This document shows positions 16,400 through 26,458 of a stretch of DNA of 63,977 bases, piece after piece. This DNA is from Gracilibacillus oryzae. Lineage in GTDB: Bacteria > Bacillota > Bacilli > Bacillales > Amphibacillaceae. Position 1 is the stretch's first letter, and every line of letters begins with the position of its first letter. Both the position numbers and the translations under genes were made by a program. Below the pieces are notes generated by a model. It was not told where the DNA came from, did not search any database, and saw only the letters and a list, made by a program, of their open reading frames with translations. The DNA lies in contig NZ_ML762425.1 in NCBI RefSeq assembly GCF_009498735.1, positions 377,409-441,385 of the forward strand. The letters run 5' to 3'.

Positions 16400-17692
16400 T
16401 TAAGGATATAATCTGTTTAAGAGTCTTGGAAAAGGAATAGTTTCCCTCACATGGTCAACGCCACAGATCCACGCAACAGTCCGTTCTAAGCCTAATCCGA
16501 ATCCTGCATGTGGTACACTGCCATACTGACGTAACTCCAAATACCATTTATAGGCTTCCCCTGACAGGTTATGCTCTTTGTACCTTTGTTCCATTAAAGC
16601 CATATCATCAATTCTTGCCGAACCACCAATAATTTCACCATATCCCTCTGGTGCAATTAAGTCAGCACATTGAACGACGTCATCACGGTCAGGATCCGGC
16701 TTCATATAGAATGCTTTAATTTCTTTAGGGTAATGTGTGATAAATACAGGCTTATCAAAACTCTCAGCAATTGCTGTTTCGTGCGGGGCACCAAAATCTT
16801 CGCCCCATTCCACATCACTAAACCCTTTCTCTTTCAGCAGTTCGATCGCATGATCATACGTGATTCTTGGAAATGGTGCCTTGATTTGCTCTAATTTCTC
16901 TACAGATCTGCCCAAAGTATTTAATTCCAGTTGACAATTCCCCAATACAGATTCCACGATGAATTGTACGTATTTTTCCTGGATTTCCAAACTTTCCTCA
17001 TGTGTTGTAAAAGCCATTTCAGGTTCGATCATCCAAAACTCGATTAAATGTCTTCTCGTTTTCGATTTCTCTGCTCGGAATGTTGGCCCAAATGAGAAAA
17101 CCTTTCCTAAAGCCATCGCAGCTGCTTCCATATACAACTGGCCGCTTTGAGATAAATAAGCTTCTTCATCAAAATACTTTGTATGAAATAATTCTGTTGT
17201 ACCTTCTGCCGCTGAACCTGTTAAGATTGGCGGGTCAATTTTAACAAAATCTTCTTTCTCAAAGAAATGATACGTAGCTTGAATAATTTGATTACGAATT
17301 TTCATGATCGCATGCTGCTTTTTGGAACGCAGCCATAAATGACGATGATCCATTAGAAACTCTGTTCCATGCTCTTTCGGTGTAATCGGATAATCCTTTG
17401 ATTCATGGATTATTTCTATTTCACTAACTTGCATTTCATACCCAAAGGGTGATCTCGAATCTTCAACAACTGTACCAGTTACATACAGGGCTGATTCTTG
17501 TGTTATGGATTTTGCAGCCGCAAACGTTTCTTCTGTTACATCTGCCTTGACGACAACACCTTGGATAAAACCTGTACCGTCACGCAGCTGCAGAAAAGCA
17601 ATCTTCCCGCTTGAACGCTTATTAGCTAACCAGACCCCTATTGTCACTTCCTTGTTTACAAATTCACTCACTCTATTTATCGTTGTTTTCAT
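16400..17692 (-). CDS. asnS: Asparaginyl-tRNA synthetase
   Basis: Class IIb synthetase charging tRNA-Asn. The 430-residue protein has an N-terminal OB-fold anticodon-binding domain (about 1-100, [24 protein letters not shown]). The catalytic core contains motif 2, [19 protein letters not shown] (about 210-228), and motif 3, [15 protein letters not shown] (about 402-416). AsnRS rather than AspRS is indicated by the short length without the bacterial AspRS GAD insertion, and by the aspB-asnS context. The start ATG 17692 follows a GGAGGA-type site. No T-box leader is visible upstream, where aspB lies 27 nt away. Confidence 0.95.
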   Translation of the reverse strand: MKTTINRVSEFVNKEVTIGVWLANKRSSGKIAFLQLRDGTGFIQGVVVKADVTEETFAAAKSITQESALYVTGTVVEDSRSPFGYEMQVSEIEIIHESKDYPITPKEHGTEFLMDHRHLWLRSKKQHAIMKIRNQIIQATYHFFEKEDFVKIDPPILTGSAAEGTTELFHTKYFDEEAYLSQSGQLYMEAAAMALGKVFSFGPTFRAEKSKTRRHLIEFWMIEPEMAFTTHEESLEIQEKYVQFIVESVLGNCQLELNTLGRSVEKLEQIKAPFPRITYDHAIELLKEKGFSDVEWGEDFGAPHETAIAESFDKPVFITHYPKEIKAFYMKPDPDRDDVVQCADLIAPEGYGEIIGGSARIDDMALMEQRYKEHNLSGEAYKWYLELRQYGSVPHAGFGLGLERTVAWICGVDHVRETIPFPRLLNRLYP

Positions 17693-17719
17693 TTATTCTC
17701 CTCCATCATCCTTAAACGT

Positions 17720-18901
17720 TTATTGATGATTTTCCACAAAACGTTTAATTCGATTTGCTGCTTCTTCTAGCTGTTCTATTGAGATAGCATAAGATAATCG
17801 TACATTATCCGGGGCACCGAAACCGGAACCAGGAACCAGTGCTACTTTCTCTTCCTCTAAAATTGCTGTAACCCACTCGTCAACTGACTCAAAACCATTC
17901 ATTTCTACTGCCTTTTTCACATTTGGAAACAAATAAAAAGCGCCTTTTGGCTTCACACAGTCAACTCCCGGTATAGCAACAAGCAATTCATAAAGTCTTT
18001 CCAATCGCTCATTAAATGCCTCCTTCATGACTTGTACAGGCTCCTGGCTTCCTGTATAAGCCGATTCAGCCGCTACTTGTGAAATAGAAGTTGGATTTGA
18101 TGTGGAATGAGAAGCGAGATTGGTCATTGCTTTAATAATTTGTTTATTCCCGACTGCATAACCAATTCTCCAGCCTGTCATGGAATGAGATTTGGAAACA
18201 CCATTAATAATAATGGTATTTTCTTTTAAGCTGTCAGATAATTCCGCTATCGAAACGTGATCGGTTTCTGTATAGGTTAATTTCTCATAAATTTCATCTG
18301 ACACAATAAAGATATCATGTTTTAAACAGACTTCTCCTAATGCTTGTAATTCTTCTTTTTCATACATCACACCAGTTGGATTACTTGGCGAATTGATAAT
18401 AACTGCCTTTGTTTTTTCAGTGATTGCATCTTCCAGCTGGTCCGGAGTTAATTTGAATTCATTTTCTTCCATTGCATTAACAAATACCGGAGTTCCTTCT
18501 GCTAATTTGATCTGTTCTGGATAACTTACCCAGTACGGTGCAGGGACAATCACTTCGTCCCCTTTATTTAGTAAAACTTGAAATAAGGTATACAGCGCAT
18601 GTTTGGCACCGATTGTAACGATAATTTGATCCATATCATATGTCAGACTGTGATCTTTACTCATTTTTGATTGTATTGCTTTTTTTAACTCAACTGTTCC
18701 GCCGGCTGGTGTATATTTAGTAAAACCTTCATACATTGCTTTAGATGCGGCATCCAGGATATGATCAGGAGTATTAAAATCAGGTTCCCCTGCCCCAAGA
18801 CCGATTACATCATGACCTGCTTGTTTCAATTCTTTTGCTTTTGCTGTAATTGCTAAAGTTGAAGATGGTGTTAATGTTTGCACTCTATTTGCTAATTCCA
18901 T
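17720..18901 (-). CDS. aspB: Aspartate aminotransferase (class I PLP enzyme)
   Basis: A 393-residue fold-type I transaminase interconverting aspartate/2-oxoglutarate and oxaloacetate/glutamate. PLP is bound by the Lys in GVSKSHSMTGWRIGY (about residues 233-247). INSPSNPTGVMY and VSDEIYEKLTY hold the Asn, Asp and Tyr that position the cofactor, and VRLSYA carries the substrate-carboxylate Arg. A GTG at 18910 overlaps the AGGGAAGG site; ATG 18901 has 8-nt spacing and is preferred. It is flanked by ypmB and asnS as in B. subtilis, supplying Asp near the Asn-tRNA enzyme. Confidence 0.93.
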   Translation of the reverse strand: MELANRVQTLTPSSTLAITAKAKELKQAGHDVIGLGAGEPDFNTPDHILDAASKAMYEGFTKYTPAGGTVELKKAIQSKMSKDHSLTYDMDQIIVTIGAKHALYTLFQVLLNKGDEVIVPAPYWVSYPEQIKLAEGTPVFVNAMEENEFKLTPDQLEDAITEKTKAVIINSPSNPTGVMYEKEELQALGEVCLKHDIFIVSDEIYEKLTYTETDHVSIAELSDSLKENTIIINGVSKSHSMTGWRIGYAVGNKQIIKAMTNLASHSTSNPTSISQVAAESAYTGSQEPVQVMKEAFNERLERLYELLVAIPGVDCVKPKGAFYLFPNVKKAVEMNGFESVDEWVTAILEEEKVALVPGSGFGAPDNVRLSYAISIEQLEEAANRIKRFVENHQ

Positions 18902-18915
18902 AAAATTCACCTTCC

Positions 18916-19440
18916 CTAATTTATTAATGGGTCAATTGTTAGCGTATATGTTGATTTATCACTTAATAATACATGCTCATATACTAATTGTTTGTCCAAC
19001 ATATATTTAATCTCTAATGCTGGATTCCCGTTTAACATCCCGATTGCTGAGTTTATTAATTTGCAATTAGAACAAGAATTCTGCCACTCTGTTAGAATTT
19101 CATCTGTTGCATAGAAATCATCTTTGTTATAGACATTGTAATGAAAATCCGTGTCATTCTCTGTTACAAAGATAAAAGCATTATTTTCTTCCATTTCTGC
19201 ATCAGCCACATAATAAAGTTTATCCCCATGGTATCGTTCAATAGTATTTATCTTACTAATCGTTGGCTCTTCTTCCAATAAATATTGCCGCACCTCATCA
19301 TACTGGCTAACTTTATCATCCATAACCTGCTTGTAAATATGTATAAAGTAAAACAAAACGCCGCCAAATAAAATGATTGCTATCCAACTAATAACAACAC
19401 TTTTCTTAAGTTCGATAAATGGTAAAAATAGCTTTCCCAT
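18916..19440 (-). CDS. ypmB: YpmB-like membrane-anchored protein (DUF5590)
   Basis: A 174-residue protein with one N-terminal transmembrane helix (about residues 13-33, VVISWIAIILFGGVLFYFI). The extracytoplasmic part has two tandem PepSY/DUF5590-like segments, with the YYVADAEMEENNAFIFV region as the clearest block. Its function is unknown to me. A GTG at 19452 lies inside the ribosome-site region; ATG 19440 with GTGAGGATGATC fits best. Its start lies inside ypmA (35-nt overlap) and its stop is 14 nt before aspB, so translation is probably coupled. Confidence 0.8.
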   Translation of the reverse strand: MGKLFLPFIELKKSVVISWIAIILFGGVLFYFIHIYKQVMDDKVSQYDEVRQYLLEEEPTISKINTIERYHGDKLYYVADAEMEENNAFIFVTENDTDFHYNVYNKDDFYATDEILTEWQNSCSNCKLINSAIGMLNGNPALEIKYMLDKQLVYEHVLLSDKSTYTLTIDPLIN

Positions 19441-19579
19441 GATCATCCTCACTTAATGTTAAGCCAAACATTAAATCATCTTCTTTTAATGTTCGATTCA
19501 GACTATCGACAACTTTATACAGGTCCTCTGAATAATTTAACTTTACTGTTGATAAGGTTATAATTTTTGATTGATCCAT
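19406..19579 (-). CDS. ypmA: YpmA family small protein (DUF4264)
   Basis: A 57-residue protein beginning MDQSKIITLSTVKLN and continuing YKVVDSLNRTLKEDDLMFGL, ending FTIYRT. This is the YpmA pattern of Bacilli and its usual size; the function is unknown. ATG 19579 is preceded by GGGGGTGTCAG. Its 3' end overlaps the start of ypmB by 35 nt in another frame, and both match known families, so the overlap is genuine. It is the first gene of the ypmA-ypmB-aspB series. Confidence 0.85.
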   Translation of the reverse strand: MDQSKIITLSTVKLNYSEDLYKVVDSLNRTLKEDDLMFGLTLSEDDHGKAIFTIYRT

Positions 19580-19735
19580 TCTGACACCCCCAAAAAATTC
19601 AAGCAGCTATCTTAATCTATTTTGATTGAGATTTCACTTTTTTTCAACTAAAAAATGCATTTACGGAACGAATTTTCTTATTTCCCCTATTTATTATATC
19701 ATGTTGGTTTCAATAGATTAAGCACGTGCTCCATT

Positions 19736-20515
19736 CTAGGAAAGAAGTTCATAATCATTAACCGATAGACGAATATAAATACTTCCTGTCTGTTTTAAAA
19801 AGTAAGCATCAATCCATGATGCAAACAATCTTTCGACAAGATCTTCATTAATGTTATATTCAGGGCTGTGAAAGATAATGCCAATGTAAGGATCTAATTG
19901 TTGAAGTAAACGTTGGGATGGCGAGTTCCCACTGCCAAAAGCGGCGATTTTCACAATATCGATTTGTTTTAAATTTGGATACAGTTTTTCTTCAAAAGCT
20001 ATATTCTTGTCATTGAGAAACAATACGGTTTCCTCACCATACTGTAAAACAAAGGTTGCATCCCCATTCGCATTCTCATCAATATTCTTAATGGTAACTC
20101 TTTTGGATAAAGTGTACTGATCGACATCCTTCCAATATTGAATATTTAAGTTATTATCATCTAACAGAAAACCATCAGGTAATAAAAATTTTTTAACATG
20201 AAACTTTTTCCTGATTTCTTCGATATTGGCAGCATACTCTTCATCACTGCTTGTTACAATCAACTGATCAATTTCGGTAACCATCAATTCCTTCAATTGA
20301 ATTAACAGTTCCTTATAACTTAACTTTGCACCTGTATTTACTAAAATATTGTCACCAGATTCTGTTTTAATTAATGTAGCCTCACCATCTGGCAAGTTTA
20401 GAAAAATAATGTCAATAACCTCATCATCCAGCCTCTGTTCGGCATGCAATCTAGTTGCATCCATAAATGCCAAACATAGGATAAGGCCAAATATAATAAT
20501 AAATTTACAATTCAT
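19736..20515 (-). CDS. Secreted ComEC-like beta-lactamase-fold protein lacking metal-binding motifs
   Basis: From the best ATG (20515) this is a 259-residue protein with a Sec signal (MNCKFIIIFGLILCLAFM, then HAEQ). The remainder follows the layout of the ComEC C-terminal metallo-beta-lactamase domain: IDIIFLNLPDGEATLIKT and NILVNTG at the start, LQYGEETVLFLND in the middle, DIVKIAAFGSGN then PYIGIIFHS near the end. The metal sites are lost. The HxHxDH box reads SSDEEY, the TGD position reads LND and the PHHGS position reads AAFGSGN. It is therefore probably a pseudoenzyme outside the membrane. Upstream in-frame starts exist up to 20584, so the N-terminus is uncertain. It follows dinG; B. subtilis has no such gene there. 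Confidence 0.75.
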   Translation of the reverse strand: MNCKFIIIFGLILCLAFMDATRLHAEQRLDDEVIDIIFLNLPDGEATLIKTESGDNILVNTGAKLSYKELLIQLKELMVTEIDQLIVTSSDEEYAANIEEIRKKFHVKKFLLPDGFLLDDNNLNIQYWKDVDQYTLSKRVTIKNIDENANGDATFVLQYGEETVLFLNDKNIAFEEKLYPNLKQIDIVKIAAFGSGNSPSQRLLQQLDPYIGIIFHSPEYNINEDLVERLFASWIDAYFLKQTGSIYIRLSVNDYELLS

Positions 20516-20574
20516 CTTATGCATCCTGCTTTCCATGGTCTTATCCATTAGGATGGCACAAGTTGATTTTATTA

Positions 20575-23232
20575 TCAGATCCAATCATTTACTTTTTCTA
20601 TCAGCTGATAAATCGGTTCAAAATGCATGGGTACATCTGGGATAGATTGGGTAAAATATTTCCCATATTTCTTTGTCATAATTCGCTCATCCAAAACAAA
20701 AATGACACCTTTATCTGTTTCTCTCCTGATCAATCGGCCAAATCCTTGCTTAAACTGAAACACAGCTTTTGGTAACGATAATTCCATAAAAGGGTTTTTA
20801 CCCATTTGCTTATAATATTCCGCTTTTTTTGCAAAAACTGGATCATTTGGTGCCTGGAATGGCAGTTTTACAATAATAACACAGGATAAATCCTCTCCAG
20901 GTATATCTATCCCTTCCCAATAAGCATTCGTTCCTAAAAGAATCGACTGTGAAAATGATTGAAAATGTTTAATTAAACGGTTTCTGCTCCCAGAGGAAAT
21001 ACCTTGGCCAATAATAATATAATCCGCTAATTCCTCAGATTCTTTTAAAATATAATAAGCACTTTTTAACATATCATAGGATGTGAACAACGCCAATATC
21101 TTTCCATTCAATACTCCAGCAAGAGAAATAATGGCTTCACATGTCGCATAAATAAAGTCAGTATTATTTGGATACTTTATTTCCGGAAAGTCAGAAGGTA
21201 CCATTAATTGTACATTCTGTTCATAAGGAAAATGTGAATCCAGTTGAAAGCATGAAACCTCGTCTTTTGAAACCCCGAGTCTCTTTCTATAATAATCAAA
21301 AGAATTTTCAATGGTTAATGTGGCACTAATTAATATAATACTTTCTTTTTAATTGAACAATTTTGCTGCAAGCTCTTCTGTTGCGGAGAAAAGTTCTCTG
21401 TTTATATAGACGGCATTTTGGGCACCGTTCTGGTCGATTTCCAGCCATGTCACAGAGAGACTTTTATTAACTAACAATAGTTGCTTTATATTATTGATAT
21501 ACATGGTTAGTTCATCGTCATTTAGAACAGATGAGGTTTTTTCCATTTCCATTATTGTTCGTCTTACTGAATCTTCAATAATTTTGCCATCATGTGTATC
21601 ATTTCCAGGTTCCCAGGTTCTTTGAATTCTTCCTTTATCATTATAAGATTTTTCCATACTCTTTGCATTTTTTACATACAGGAATAATAATCGGAACAAG
21701 GAATCAATTTCATACTTAACATTCAATATTTGTTCTCTCTGTTTCGATCTTTCCATTTCTTGTTTATTCAGTTCCATTTCCAGCCGCTGCAAATAAGCAA
21801 TTAATTCGAAATAATTTAAAGACTCCCCTAAGTATCTGGATGCAGTTAAATCAAAATGATGTGCTTCATCCAAAATCAGTTTATTATACGAGGGGATGAG
21901 TGTATCATTTGTCTTTAAGTCAAGTGAAAGTAACGCATGATTTGTAATGATCACTTGCGATTCTGATGCTTGTTGTCTAATTCGTTCATAAAAACTGTAC
22001 ATCCCCCAGTTAATATCTTCATTCCGGTTGTTTACAACTAATTGTTGCCTTATATGTTGATCCCGTTTCGGAAATTGTATTTCATCCAAGTCACCAGTGT
22101 CCGTTTCTGTTAGCCATACGAGGATCATTGCTTTAATCAGCTGGTGATGGTAGGACTTTTGTAATTGGTCATGTAAAAATGTCTCAAATTTAGCAAGACT
22201 TAAATAATGGTTCTTTCCTTTCACAATCGATACATTGATTGTGCTCTTGAAGAAGTGATTAATTTGCTGCATATCTTCTTTTAATAATTTCGTCTGCAAA
22301 TTAACATTCGATGTGCTGATAACTACAGGCTTCCCTGTTACAATTGCTTCATAGACAGATGGGAGCAGGTATGCTATAGACTTTCCAATCCCTGTGTCTG
22401 CTTCTATCATCGCATGCCTTTTTGTTTGAAAGTGATCATAAATTGTTTCACTAATAAACAATTGGTCTTCTCTCATTTCATAATCTTTCATTATGCTAGC
22501 CAAAAATCCGTTCTTATGATAAATGCGTTCAAGAAATTCCTGATAGGAAGAATGCTCATATATAATATCCTGTTTCTTCTCTGGAATCTTTCTAAGATAG
22601 ATGTTATTAAGTGCAATAAGGTCATTTCGTTCCAGTACAGGTTGTTCTGGTAGTAACAAAGTCAAATCAGTTTTTAATTGAGTGGACAACTGGATTAATT
22701 GCTCATGTAACTGATTCGGTAAAGAATGAAATTTCTGCAAGATGATTAACAGTAAATCTGCCGTAACCAGTGCATCAGAAATCGCTCGATGCGGCTGATC
22801 ATGTGTAATATAAAGAAAATTTGCCAGCTCGTTTAACTTATACCCAGGTGCTTTGGGAAATAATATACGCGCTAATTCAACGGTATCAATAACCTCTGGC
22901 TGAAGTTTTGATTTTCCAACCCGTTCCAGTTCTGCATTCACAAAATTCAGATCAAATGTAATATTGTGGGCCACAATTATGGCATCATGCAATATTTCCA
23001 ATATCTCATCTGCAACCTCTTCAAACAAAGGCTGATCTTCCACATCTTCATCATGAATCGATGTGAGATGAGAGATAAAAGGCGGAATTTTTTTTAACGG
23101 ATTAATAAGTTGATTGTATTCTTTAATAAATTCGCCATTTTGAACAACGACAATACCTATTTCAATGATTCTATCATCTTTTGTTGGGGCATGACCAGTT
23201 GTTTCTACATCAATTACAGCATATTTATTCAA
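20575..23232 (-). pseudogene. dinG: dinG, 3'-5' exonuclease/helicase interrupted by an in-frame TAA
   Basis: DinG of Bacilli joins a DnaQ-like 3'-5' exonuclease (about residues 1-165; DVETTGHAPTKDDRIIEIG, AHNITFDLNFV) to an XPD-like superfamily 2 helicase. Walker A is EADTGIGKSIAYLLP (about 278) and the DEAH box is LILDEAHHFD. Codon 628 (21351-21349) is TAA. The same frame stays open on both sides: the product before it ends LAAKLFN, and KESIILISATLTIENSF follows directly. The later part keeps helicase motifs V and VI (GTNAYWEGIDIPGEDL, QGFGRLIRRETDKG). Total length would be 885 residues. No ribosome site is seen for reinitiation at ATG 21204. It is either a recent nonsense mutation, a sequencing error or a readthrough case. 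Confidence 0.88.
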
Positions 23233-23291
23233 AAACTCACCCCATTCTAATCAAATTTGCACGTATTCGTATAAAAGCAGTCTTAGAAAGA

Positions 23292-23324
23292 AAGAAACTC
23301 TTATCACATTGATAAGAGTTTCTC
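23292..23324 (-). terminator. Terminator downstream of panD
   Basis: On the minus strand, AGAAACTCTTATCAATGTGATAAGAGTTTCT is a 12-bp stem followed by a T-rich tract. It ends the panB-panC-panD transcript and separates it from dinG. Confidence 0.85.
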
Positions 23325-23340
23325 ATACATAACTCAGTGC

Positions 23341-23724
23341 CTAAAAAGATGATAATGGTGGCTCTTGATCAATTAATTGTGTTACGGTATTATTCTCATC
23401 CATTATCGCTACTTTTGGTTTGAATTGTGCTAATTCATCATCGGAAATAAGTGCATAAGAAACAATAATGACAATATCACCTGGCTGCACAAGACGAGCA
23501 GCTGCACCATTAAGACATATAATTTTGCTTCCATACTCGCCTGGTATTACATATGTTTCAAGCCTTGCTCCATTATTATTATTGACAATTTGAACTTTTT
23601 CATGTGGCAATATTCCAACTTTTTCTATAATTTCTTTATCGATTGTTATACTGCCAACATAATTAAGATTAGCTTCTGTTACTGTAGCACGATGAATTTT
23701 CGATTTCATCATTGAGCGTAACAT
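23341..23724 (-). CDS. panD: Aspartate 1-decarboxylase (pyruvoyl enzyme precursor)
   Basis: PanD decarboxylates aspartate to beta-alanine for pantothenate. The 127-residue zymogen self-cleaves before Ser in YVGSITID (about residues 27-34; slightly shifted by the N-terminal MLRSM), giving the pyruvoyl group. The following domain ([30 protein letters not shown]) is complete. Met5 (ATG) or Met6 could also start, but CGAAATG follows GGAGGAAA, which supports 23724. It is last in panB-panC-panD. Confidence 0.95.
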   Translation of the reverse strand: MLRSMMKSKIHRATVTEANLNYVGSITIDKEIIEKVGILPHEKVQIVNNNNGARLETYVIPGEYGSKIICLNGAAARLVQPGDIVIIVSYALISDDELAQFKPKVAIMDENNTVTQLIDQEPPLSSF

Positions 23725-23751
23725 TTCGTTTCCTCCTATATACAGCCCATT

Positions 23752-24627
23752 TCATTCGAAAGGGTCCCTAACAATTATCCCATGTTCATTTATCACCAGA
23801 TTATCAATTAATCTCGCCTTTTGAAAATTCACAGCAATGGCAATAATAATCTGCTGATTAATAACCGTTACCGCTTTTAGATCTGGATATGATAAAATTT
23901 CTACATAGTCTATTGTACCGTTTGTGTGTCTATGAATATTCTTTTTCACTTCATCTATTATCATAACAGGATTTTTCTCACCGTCAATTATTAAATGTTG
24001 TCCCACTTTCAAAGAGCTGTATAAACTAGCAGCATCTGCTCTTTCCTGTTGAGATAAGTAAACATTCCGACTGCTGCGTGCCAAACCATCGTCTTCTCGA
24101 ATAGTTGGTACTGGCCGGATTTTAACGGAAAAGTTTAAATCATCCACAAAAGCCTTCACTACTGCAATTTGCTGAGCGTCTTTCATACCAAAGAAAGCCA
24201 GATCCGCCTTTGTAATATGAAACAGTTTGGCTAAGACAGTAACTACCCCATCAAAATGACCTGCCCTGCTTCTGCCACACAAAACATTTGTGCGCTCGAC
24301 TACCTGGAGTTTAATGGACGAGTTGTCTCGATACATTTCTTCAACAGAAGGTATGAATATGTAATCAACACCATGGCTTTCAGCTATCATGCAATCTCTT
24401 TTTTCATCCCGAGGATATCTTTCAAAGTCTTCATTTGGCCCGAATTGTAAAGGATTAACAAAAATACTGACAATAACAATTTGGGATTCTTTCCTACATT
24501 GATCAATTAATTTGGCGTGCCCATCATGCAGATAGCCCATTGTGGGAACAAAACCGATTGTTTGATCATTCGCCTTTACACTAGTTGCAATCTCTACCAT
24601 CTCATTTACCGTACGGATAACTTTCAT
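23752..24627 (-). CDS. panC: Pantothenate synthetase
   Basis: PanC joins pantoate and beta-alanine with ATP. The 291-residue protein has the HIGH-type nucleotidyl-transfer motif [14 protein letters not shown] (about residues 28-41). [19 protein letters not shown] binds the pantoate, and the KMSKS-like segment is [10 protein letters not shown] (about 183-192). Its start overlaps the panB stop by 4 nt (ATGA), so the two are translationally coupled. panD follows after 27 nt. Confidence 0.96.
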   Translation of the reverse strand: MKVIRTVNEMVEIATSVKANDQTIGFVPTMGYLHDGHAKLIDQCRKESQIVIVSIFVNPLQFGPNEDFERYPRDEKRDCMIAESHGVDYIFIPSVEEMYRDNSSIKLQVVERTNVLCGRSRAGHFDGVVTVLAKLFHITKADLAFFGMKDAQQIAVVKAFVDDLNFSVKIRPVPTIREDDGLARSSRNVYLSQQERADAASLYSSLKVGQHLIIDGEKNPVMIIDEVKKNIHRHTNGTIDYVEILSYPDLKAVTVINQQIIIAIAVNFQKARLIDNLVINEHGIIVRDPFE

Positions 24628-25466
24628 TGGTTTTCCTCCTGTATAATCTCTTTCATAAGAGAAGGTTCCATTGAAAATTTATGAGAGTTTGTCGGGAATT
24701 GTCCTGTCTTTACATCTGAACAGTATTTTTTAATTGCTTCTTTTGTCCGGTTCCCTATTTCTTCATACTTTTGAACAAATGATGGTGTATATTCAACAGC
24801 ATACTGAAGAATATCATGATACACAAGGACCTGACCATCACAATCCATACCTGCACCAATCCCGATGGTCGGGATCGTTAATTGTTCAGAAATATATTTT
24901 GCTAAAAGGTCTGGTACACATTCTAATACGATACCGATAGCCCCGGCTCTCTCCAGATTTTTTGCATCTATTATTAATTGCTTCGCTGTTTCCCTGTTCT
25001 TTCCCTGGACACGGTAACCACCTAAGACATGGACCGATTGAGGGGTTAATCCCAAGTGTCCGAAAACAGGTACCCCCGCCACTGTTAAACGTTCTGTCAA
25101 GTCTAATATGTGCTGTGCAGCTCCTTCCACTTTTACTGCATGTGCATTCGTTTTCTGGATGATTCGCCGGGCATTTTCCAACGAATTCTCAGTTGAAATG
25201 TGGTAGGACATAAACGGCATATCTATTACTACAAAAGTATCTTTAGCGCCCCTGGTTACTGCCATTCCGTGATGAATCATATCTTCTACTGTTACTTCAA
25301 TTGTGGACTTATAGCCAAGAACGACCATACCAAGAGAATCACCTACTAATAACATATCTACCTCTGCCTGTTCAGCCAATTTAGCTGAAGGATAATCATA
25401 TGCTGTTACCATTGTAATTTTCTCTTTGTTTTTTTTCATCTCTTTTATTTGGATTGTCGTTTTCAA
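24624..25466 (-). CDS. panB: 3-methyl-2-oxobutanoate hydroxymethyltransferase
   Basis: PanB transfers a hydroxymethyl group from methylene-tetrahydrofolate to ketoisovalerate, giving ketopantoate. The 280-residue TIM barrel shows [15 protein letters not shown], the metal-binding [10 protein letters not shown] (about residues 43-52), VKVEGA and the signature [15 protein letters not shown] (about 133-147). [15 protein letters not shown] lies at about 201-215. It leads the pan genes, starting 14 nt after birA on the same strand, so the cca-birA-pan genes probably share a transcript. Confidence 0.96.
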   Translation of the reverse strand: MKTTIQIKEMKKNKEKITMVTAYDYPSAKLAEQAEVDMLLVGDSLGMVVLGYKSTIEVTVEDMIHHGMAVTRGAKDTFVVIDMPFMSYHISTENSLENARRIIQKTNAHAVKVEGAAQHILDLTERLTVAGVPVFGHLGLTPQSVHVLGGYRVQGKNRETAKQLIIDAKNLERAGAIGIVLECVPDLLAKYISEQLTIPTIGIGAGMDCDGQVLVYHDILQYAVEYTPSFVQKYEEIGNRTKEAIKKYCSDVKTGQFPTNSHKFSMEPSLMKEIIQEENQ

Positions 25467-25480
25467 TTTAATAAAACTCC

Positions 25481-26458
25481 TTACCAGTGGATTTCTGCAC
25501 TATAGACTTTTTCTATCGTATTCTGATTCGTTTGCACAAGCAAAGCCCCATCATCAGAAATCCCCTTTATTGTAGCTTCAAATGACTTTTTAGGCATTTT
25601 GATAAACACATTTTCACCTAACTTATAAGCATTTTCGATCCATTTGTCTTTCACATAGGAAAAACCGGTTCGCTGAAATTCTAAATAATTTTTTTCATAA
25701 TCCACTAGTAATTGCTGAATTAATGTTTTTCTATCGAAGTGTTGATTTGATGCAATTGCTAAAGACGTGGTTTTGGACTGAATTTCTGTTGGAAAGGCTG
25801 TTTGCTTCTGATTAATGTTTAATCCGATCCCAATTACCAGATACTCAATATGATCTAATTCTGCTTGCATTTCTGTTAATATTCCACAAAATTTCTTATT
25901 ACCAATAAATAAATCATTAGGCCATTTAATTTTAACAGGAAGCTTTACAAACTTGCTGATTGTATCGACAACAGATACTGCTGTAAATAATGTCATTTGA
26001 GAAGCTTGATATGGCGGCATTTCCGGTCTCAAAATCAGGCTCATCCAAATTCCGTCATCTTGATGGGAAATCCATTTTCTGTTTAATCTCCCTCTGCCTT
26101 TTAATTGTTTATTAGCAACTACCACAGTCCCGCTTTCTGCACCTTCTCTTGCTAACTGATGGGCAATATTTTGTGTAGAATCTACTTCATCTTTAAATAT
26201 AAGTGTTTGACCTAACCATTCTGTTTTCAAGTCCCATTTAATGGTAGTCTCATTTACAGAGGTTGGGCTTGAAATTAATCTGTAGCCCTTCTTCGGCACT
26301 GCTTCAAATTGATAACCATCTTTTTTTAATTCATTGATATGTTTCCATACAGCAGTTCTGGAAATATTCAATTTTCCCGACACTGCCTGTCCGGAGATAA
26401 AGTCTTTTTCATTTTGAGCCAATAAATTAATTAGTTGGTCTCGTTTCGTCTCTTTCAT
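25481..26458 (-). CDS. birA: Biotin-protein ligase and biotin operon repressor BirA
   Basis: A 325-residue bifunctional protein. The N-terminal winged helix (about residues 1-65, [22 protein letters not shown]) is the DNA-binding repressor domain. The ligase domain has the biotinyl-AMP loop [12 protein letters not shown] (about 123-134), [10 protein letters not shown] (about 180) and [11 protein letters not shown]-terminal SH3-like domain follows. It activates biotin and attaches it to carboxylases, and the biotinyl-AMP-bound form represses biotin genes. The start overlaps the cca 3' end by 32 nt, suggesting coupled translation. Confidence 0.94.
   Translation of the reverse strand: MKETKRDQLINLLAQNEKDFISGQAVSGKLNISRTAVWKHINELKKDGYQFEAVPKKGYRLISSPTSVNETTIKWDLKTEWLGQTLIFKDEVDSTQNIAHQLAREGAESGTVVVANKQLKGRGRLNRKWISHQDDGIWMSLILRPEMPPYQASQMTLFTAVSVVDTISKFVKLPVKIKWPNDLFIGNKKFCGILTEMQAELDHIEYLVIGIGLNINQKQTAFPTEIQSKTTSLAIASNQHFDRKTLIQQLLVDYEKNYLEFQRTGFSYVKDKWIENAYKLGENVFIKMPKKSFEATIKGISDDGALLVQTNQNTIEKVYSAEIHW

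Noticed and set aside
21300-21360. Frameshift as the cause of the dinG break
   Set aside because: Translation through the stop continues in the same frame with matching protein on both sides, so a single nonsense codon explains it better than an indel.
25467-25480. BirA operator or biotin-related regulatory site near panB
   Set aside because: Only 14 nt separate panB and birA and no palindromic operator was visible.
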